Under the pieces are notes generated by a model. It ran no database searches and was not told the origin of the DNA. It saw only the letters and a list, made by a program, of their open reading frames with translations. From NCBI GenBank assembly GCA_020427005.1, contig JAGQOY010000028.1, forward strand, positions 1-48,294: 48,294 nt of DNA, written 5' to 3'. Position 1 is the stretch's first letter. Every line of letters begins with the position of its first letter. Positions 45,798-48,294 of the stretch are shown here, piece after piece. The stretch is from Planctomycetales bacterium. Its GTDB lineage: Bacteria; Planctomycetota; Planctomycetia; Pirellulales; Pirellulaceae. A program made the translations under genes and the position numbers.

Positions 45798-48294
45798 TCA
45801 TCGCGCCGTAACGTTCGCTGCCGGCAAAGAGACTGTAGCGAAGTAAATGGCTGTTTTGAATTCTTGTTCCGACGACTCGTGAGCCGAGTAATAACTTACA
45901 TGCAGTCGGTCATCGTGCCATACTAATCCGGCATAACTTGTGTCACCTCCAGATGGTAGAGTTAAGAACTCGTTGAATTTCCCAGTTTCGAAGTTGATCC
46001 AGCCGAGGCTGGTTCGAACTTGGTGATCGTAAAGCCGTACGGCAGCCACAACTCGCCCGTCGGGTAGAAGAATCATGTGAGGCCCACCAATGCGCACACC
46101 AATGTCCTTCCATTGCCAGTCTTTAAATGGCGGGTGAGAAACTCCCAGCAATCCGTGTGCTCCATGTTCATCTCGCCGCAATAAGCAATAAGCTGTCTGG
46201 TCGCGATCGAAAACAATCGAGGATTCGTTGGGGTACTCAGTAATGCCAAGATTGGCGACTAGCGTTTCAAAACGGACGCCGTCAGTGGAATGATACAAGC
46301 GAACTTCGCGCGGTAGGTTTTCTCCCGTCGCATATCCTATCGTCAATGCTTCTCGTGAATTCCATGTGGTTCGCCAAAGCCAGTAGTTGAGGTCGCCGAT
46401 GGACTCAGGTTTGGTCCATTCGTAACCGTCTTTTGAAAACCAAGCAAACGATTGATGTCTCCCCTGACTTTGATCGTGCAGAGCACCTGCTCCAGACAAC
46501 ATGAGTCTGCCATCCGGCGTACTAGTGATTTTTGCATCGCGCAAATCCGAATTTTCGGATCGGATGAGCGCGGCCGATTTCCAATTTGCGCCATCGGTCG
46601 AAGAGATAACTCGCAGGGCCCCATCGGGAGACACATGGCCTGTGCCTTCGCGAAAGACACAAAACCACTTGTCTCTGAACCGAATTAGATCAGTGAACGC
46701 ATTGTGTGGAGCTGATTGCCAAATTCGTTGCACTTGCTCGATTCTGGCCAGGCCAGCTTGGGAGTATAGGTCATCGATGGGTAAACGGAGAAAATCCGTT
46801 CCAGAAAGTTGCTCACCTGATCGTTGAGATCCAGAGGCATATGCCAACACCAAATTCTCGTCAACGAACTCTAACGCCGTATAGCAGTACCAGCCAGTTG
46901 GGTCGGACGCGATTACCGAAGGCTTTGACCAGGTAATGCCATCATCTTGACTTATGGCATAACACAGAGGCGTGCGTAGAACACGCTGATCAACTTCACG
47001 ATCTGAGTGATCATTCCAAACGGCCAGCAGATCGTGGGATCCTGGAATTACTTCAATGGAGGCCGGAGAACGAGGGGACGCTAGGCCGGTTGGTACAAAT
47101 TCCGACCAGGTCTTTCCGTCATCGTGACTGTAGCATCCGTATTGCCAACCTGCGTTGGTTCTGACCCACATCCAAAGTCTTCCGTCGGAAAGCTGTACTA
47201 CTCCGGGTTCTTGAGCCCAGATTCGTGCCCCAGACGAAGCAAACGCTCGCTGCTTGGTCAGCGACTGTTGCCACGAGGTTCCACCATCGTCCGAAAAAAA
47301 CACGCTTACGATGCCCGCCCAGTCGGCCTGCGACTGATCGGGGCTGCGGTGCCAGGCAACGGGGCAGATCAATCTCCCGGCTTCAGTCTGGATGACCCGA
47401 TCATTGTTGAGTACGTAGTAACCTCGCAATGAATCTGGAATGATAGCCGTGGGTTGGCTCCACGACTGGGCTTCGTCACTTGAGAAACGAACCACTGGCC
47501 GGCAATCTGTAAGTGACTCCTTCTGAAGATAAAATAACGCAATTCGCCCATCGCGTAATCTCAACAGCGATACACTCATCACGTTCATGCTTGCTTCATT
47601 AGCAACTTCGATTCGATCCTGATGGGACCATGTTTTACCGCCGTCGGAGCTTCGGCGAGAAGCCAATTCAGCTGCAGCATGATCGGAGGAACCGGAGGAA
47701 AAACGCGAGTAGATATGCAACAGGTCGCCCGACGATAGCCTAATAAAATCTCCCTCTGTATTGCGCGGATTTTCCGAGGTCGTGGAGAGCCTATGAGTTG
47801 GTTGTCGCTGTTGGAGCCAGTGGAACGCATCGTAGTAGCGATTGCCAAGTTCTCTGTAAGACCACGAGTCAAAATGAACTTCGTCACCACGATGGATTAA
47901 ATTCTGCGAGCTCACCAAAGCCACGTTAGCAACTTCACGAGTTACTTGTTGTGATGCGGCATCGACTTGGAATCGCCACGCGTCCCATGGCTTGCCCGGG
48001 AATTGACCCATCTGACCCATTACGAAAGGAACCTTTGGAGAACGAAAGTCGCTGCGTAAGCGGCCGATCAATTCCGTCAGTCGTTGGCGATACAATGGAG
48101 CATTGACTTCGTTTGAGTCCGATTCGCCCTGATGCCAAAGAATGCCTTTCAGCTCACCTGCCTGCAATGCAACGGACATGCGTGCCAACATATCGTCGTA
48201 AGGATGGGAGTGAGTTTGTTCATGAAAGCCCCCAGGCTGCCAACTAGAGATGGGAGAACCGCCGACCGCGCAGGGTACTAACCCGACGACAACC
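45798..48294 (-). CDS. SASA-type acetylesterase fused to sialidase-like propellers (5' end outside window)
   Basis: The frame stays open to the right edge of the window, so the start is not seen; the ATG at 48191 is internal, because residues before it (GLVPCAVGGSPISSWQPGG) belong to the same domain. The N-terminal part is a SASA/sialate O-acetylesterase-like SGNH hydrolase with WHQGESD (48118-48137) and a DEVH catalytic Asp-His pair (47874-47885), which would remove acetyl groups from sugars. The rest, about 650 residues, is sialidase-like beta-propeller with Asp-box motifs SSDGGKTW, SDDGGTSW, SHDDGKTW, SQDDGITW, SSTDGANW and weaker copies. A second block begins near NAFTDLIRFRDKWFCVFREG. 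A role in surface or polysaccharide glycan degradation is inferred; sialidase catalytic activity is uncertain. Confidence 0.88.
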   Translation of the reverse strand, partial: VVVGLVPCAVGGSPISSWQPGGFHEQTHSHPYDDMLARMSVALQAGELKGILWHQGESDSNEVNAPLYRQRLTELIGRLRSDFRSPKVPFVMGQMGQFPGKPWDAWRFQVDAASQQVTREVANVALVSSQNLIHRGDEVHFDSWSYRELGNRYYDAFHWLQQRQPTHRLSTTSENPRNTEGDFIRLSSGDLLHIYSRFSSGSSDHAAAELASRRSSDGGKTWSHQDRIEVANEASMNVMSVSLLRLRDGRIALFYLQKESLTDCRPVVRFSSDEAQSWSQPTAIIPDSLRGYYVLNNDRVIQTEAGRLICPVAWHRSPDQSQADWAGIVSVFFSDDGGTSWQQSLTKQRAFASSGARIWAQEPGVVQLSDGRLWMWVRTNAGWQYGCYSHDDGKTWSEFVPTGLASPRSPASIEVIPGSHDLLAVWNDHSDREVDQRVLRTPLCYAISQDDGITWSKPSVIASDPTGWYCYTALEFVDENLVLAYASGSQRSGEQLSGTDFLRLPIDDLYSQAGLARIEQVQRIWQSAPHNAFTDLIRFRDKWFCVFREGTGHVSPDGALRVISSTDGANWKSAALIRSENSDLRDAKITSTPDGRLMLSGAGALHDQSQGRHQSFAWFSKDGYEWTKPESIGDLNYWLWRTTWNSREALTIGYATGENLPREVRLYHSTDGVRFETLVANLGITEYPNESSIVFDRDQTAYCLLRRDEHGAHGLLGVSHPPFKDWQWKDIGVRIGGPHMILLPDGRVVAAVRLYDHQVRTSLGWINFETGKFNEFLTLPSGGDTSYAGLVWHDDRLHVSYYSAHESSEQEFKTAIYFATVSLPAANVTAR

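Overview
The window looks like chromosomal DNA of a planctomycete, most likely of the Pirellulaceae type. The reasons are two enormous secreted proteins that carry the planctomycete LEPR-XLL-type N-terminal motif, GEVED and cadherin-like repeats and a C-terminal type I dockerin, a moderate GC content, and a small neighbour gene of the Cys-rich lipoprotein kind. No mobile element, CRISPR array, rRNA or tRNA was seen.

About 78% of the window (313-37869) is two adjacent giant genes on the minus strand, called here P2 (19522-37869, 6115 aa, transcribed first) and P1 (313-19404, 6363 aa). They are diverged paralogues. Both run in the same order through an N-terminal targeting motif, a beta-rich domain, a metzincin-like domain, PPC-like domains, right-handed beta-helix regions, a jelly-roll-like region, GEVED, Ig/cadherin-like repeats, dockerin and a tail. 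They differ by whole-domain events. P1 has two metzincin sites with intact zinc motifs and a propeller-like insert. P2 has a metzincin fold that has lost every zinc ligand, carries a complete prodomain-plus-subtilisin cassette inside one beta-helix, and has three copies of one extra module pushed into otherwise collinear domains. They look like a pair of very large surface or secreted proteases whose chemistry was exchanged after duplication.

To the right, still on the minus strand, lie a YpfJ-like neutral zinc metallopeptidase (38421-39287) and an FAD glycerol-3-phosphate dehydrogenase (39428-41080). Then come, on the plus strand, a His/Gly-rich secreted protein (41320-41958) and a purple-acid-phosphatase-like metallophosphoesterase (42239-43630). 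A GT1-type glycosyltransferase on the minus strand (43677-44936) converges with the phosphatase. A tiny Cys-rich lipoprotein follows on the plus strand (45227-45502) with a clear intrinsic terminator. Last is a minus-strand gene that runs off the right edge, encoding a SASA-type acetylesterase fused to sialidase-like propellers.

Most products are predicted to act outside the cytoplasm (surface proteolysis, phosphate release, glycan deacetylation or binding). The genes right of 38.4 kb do not form one obvious operon.
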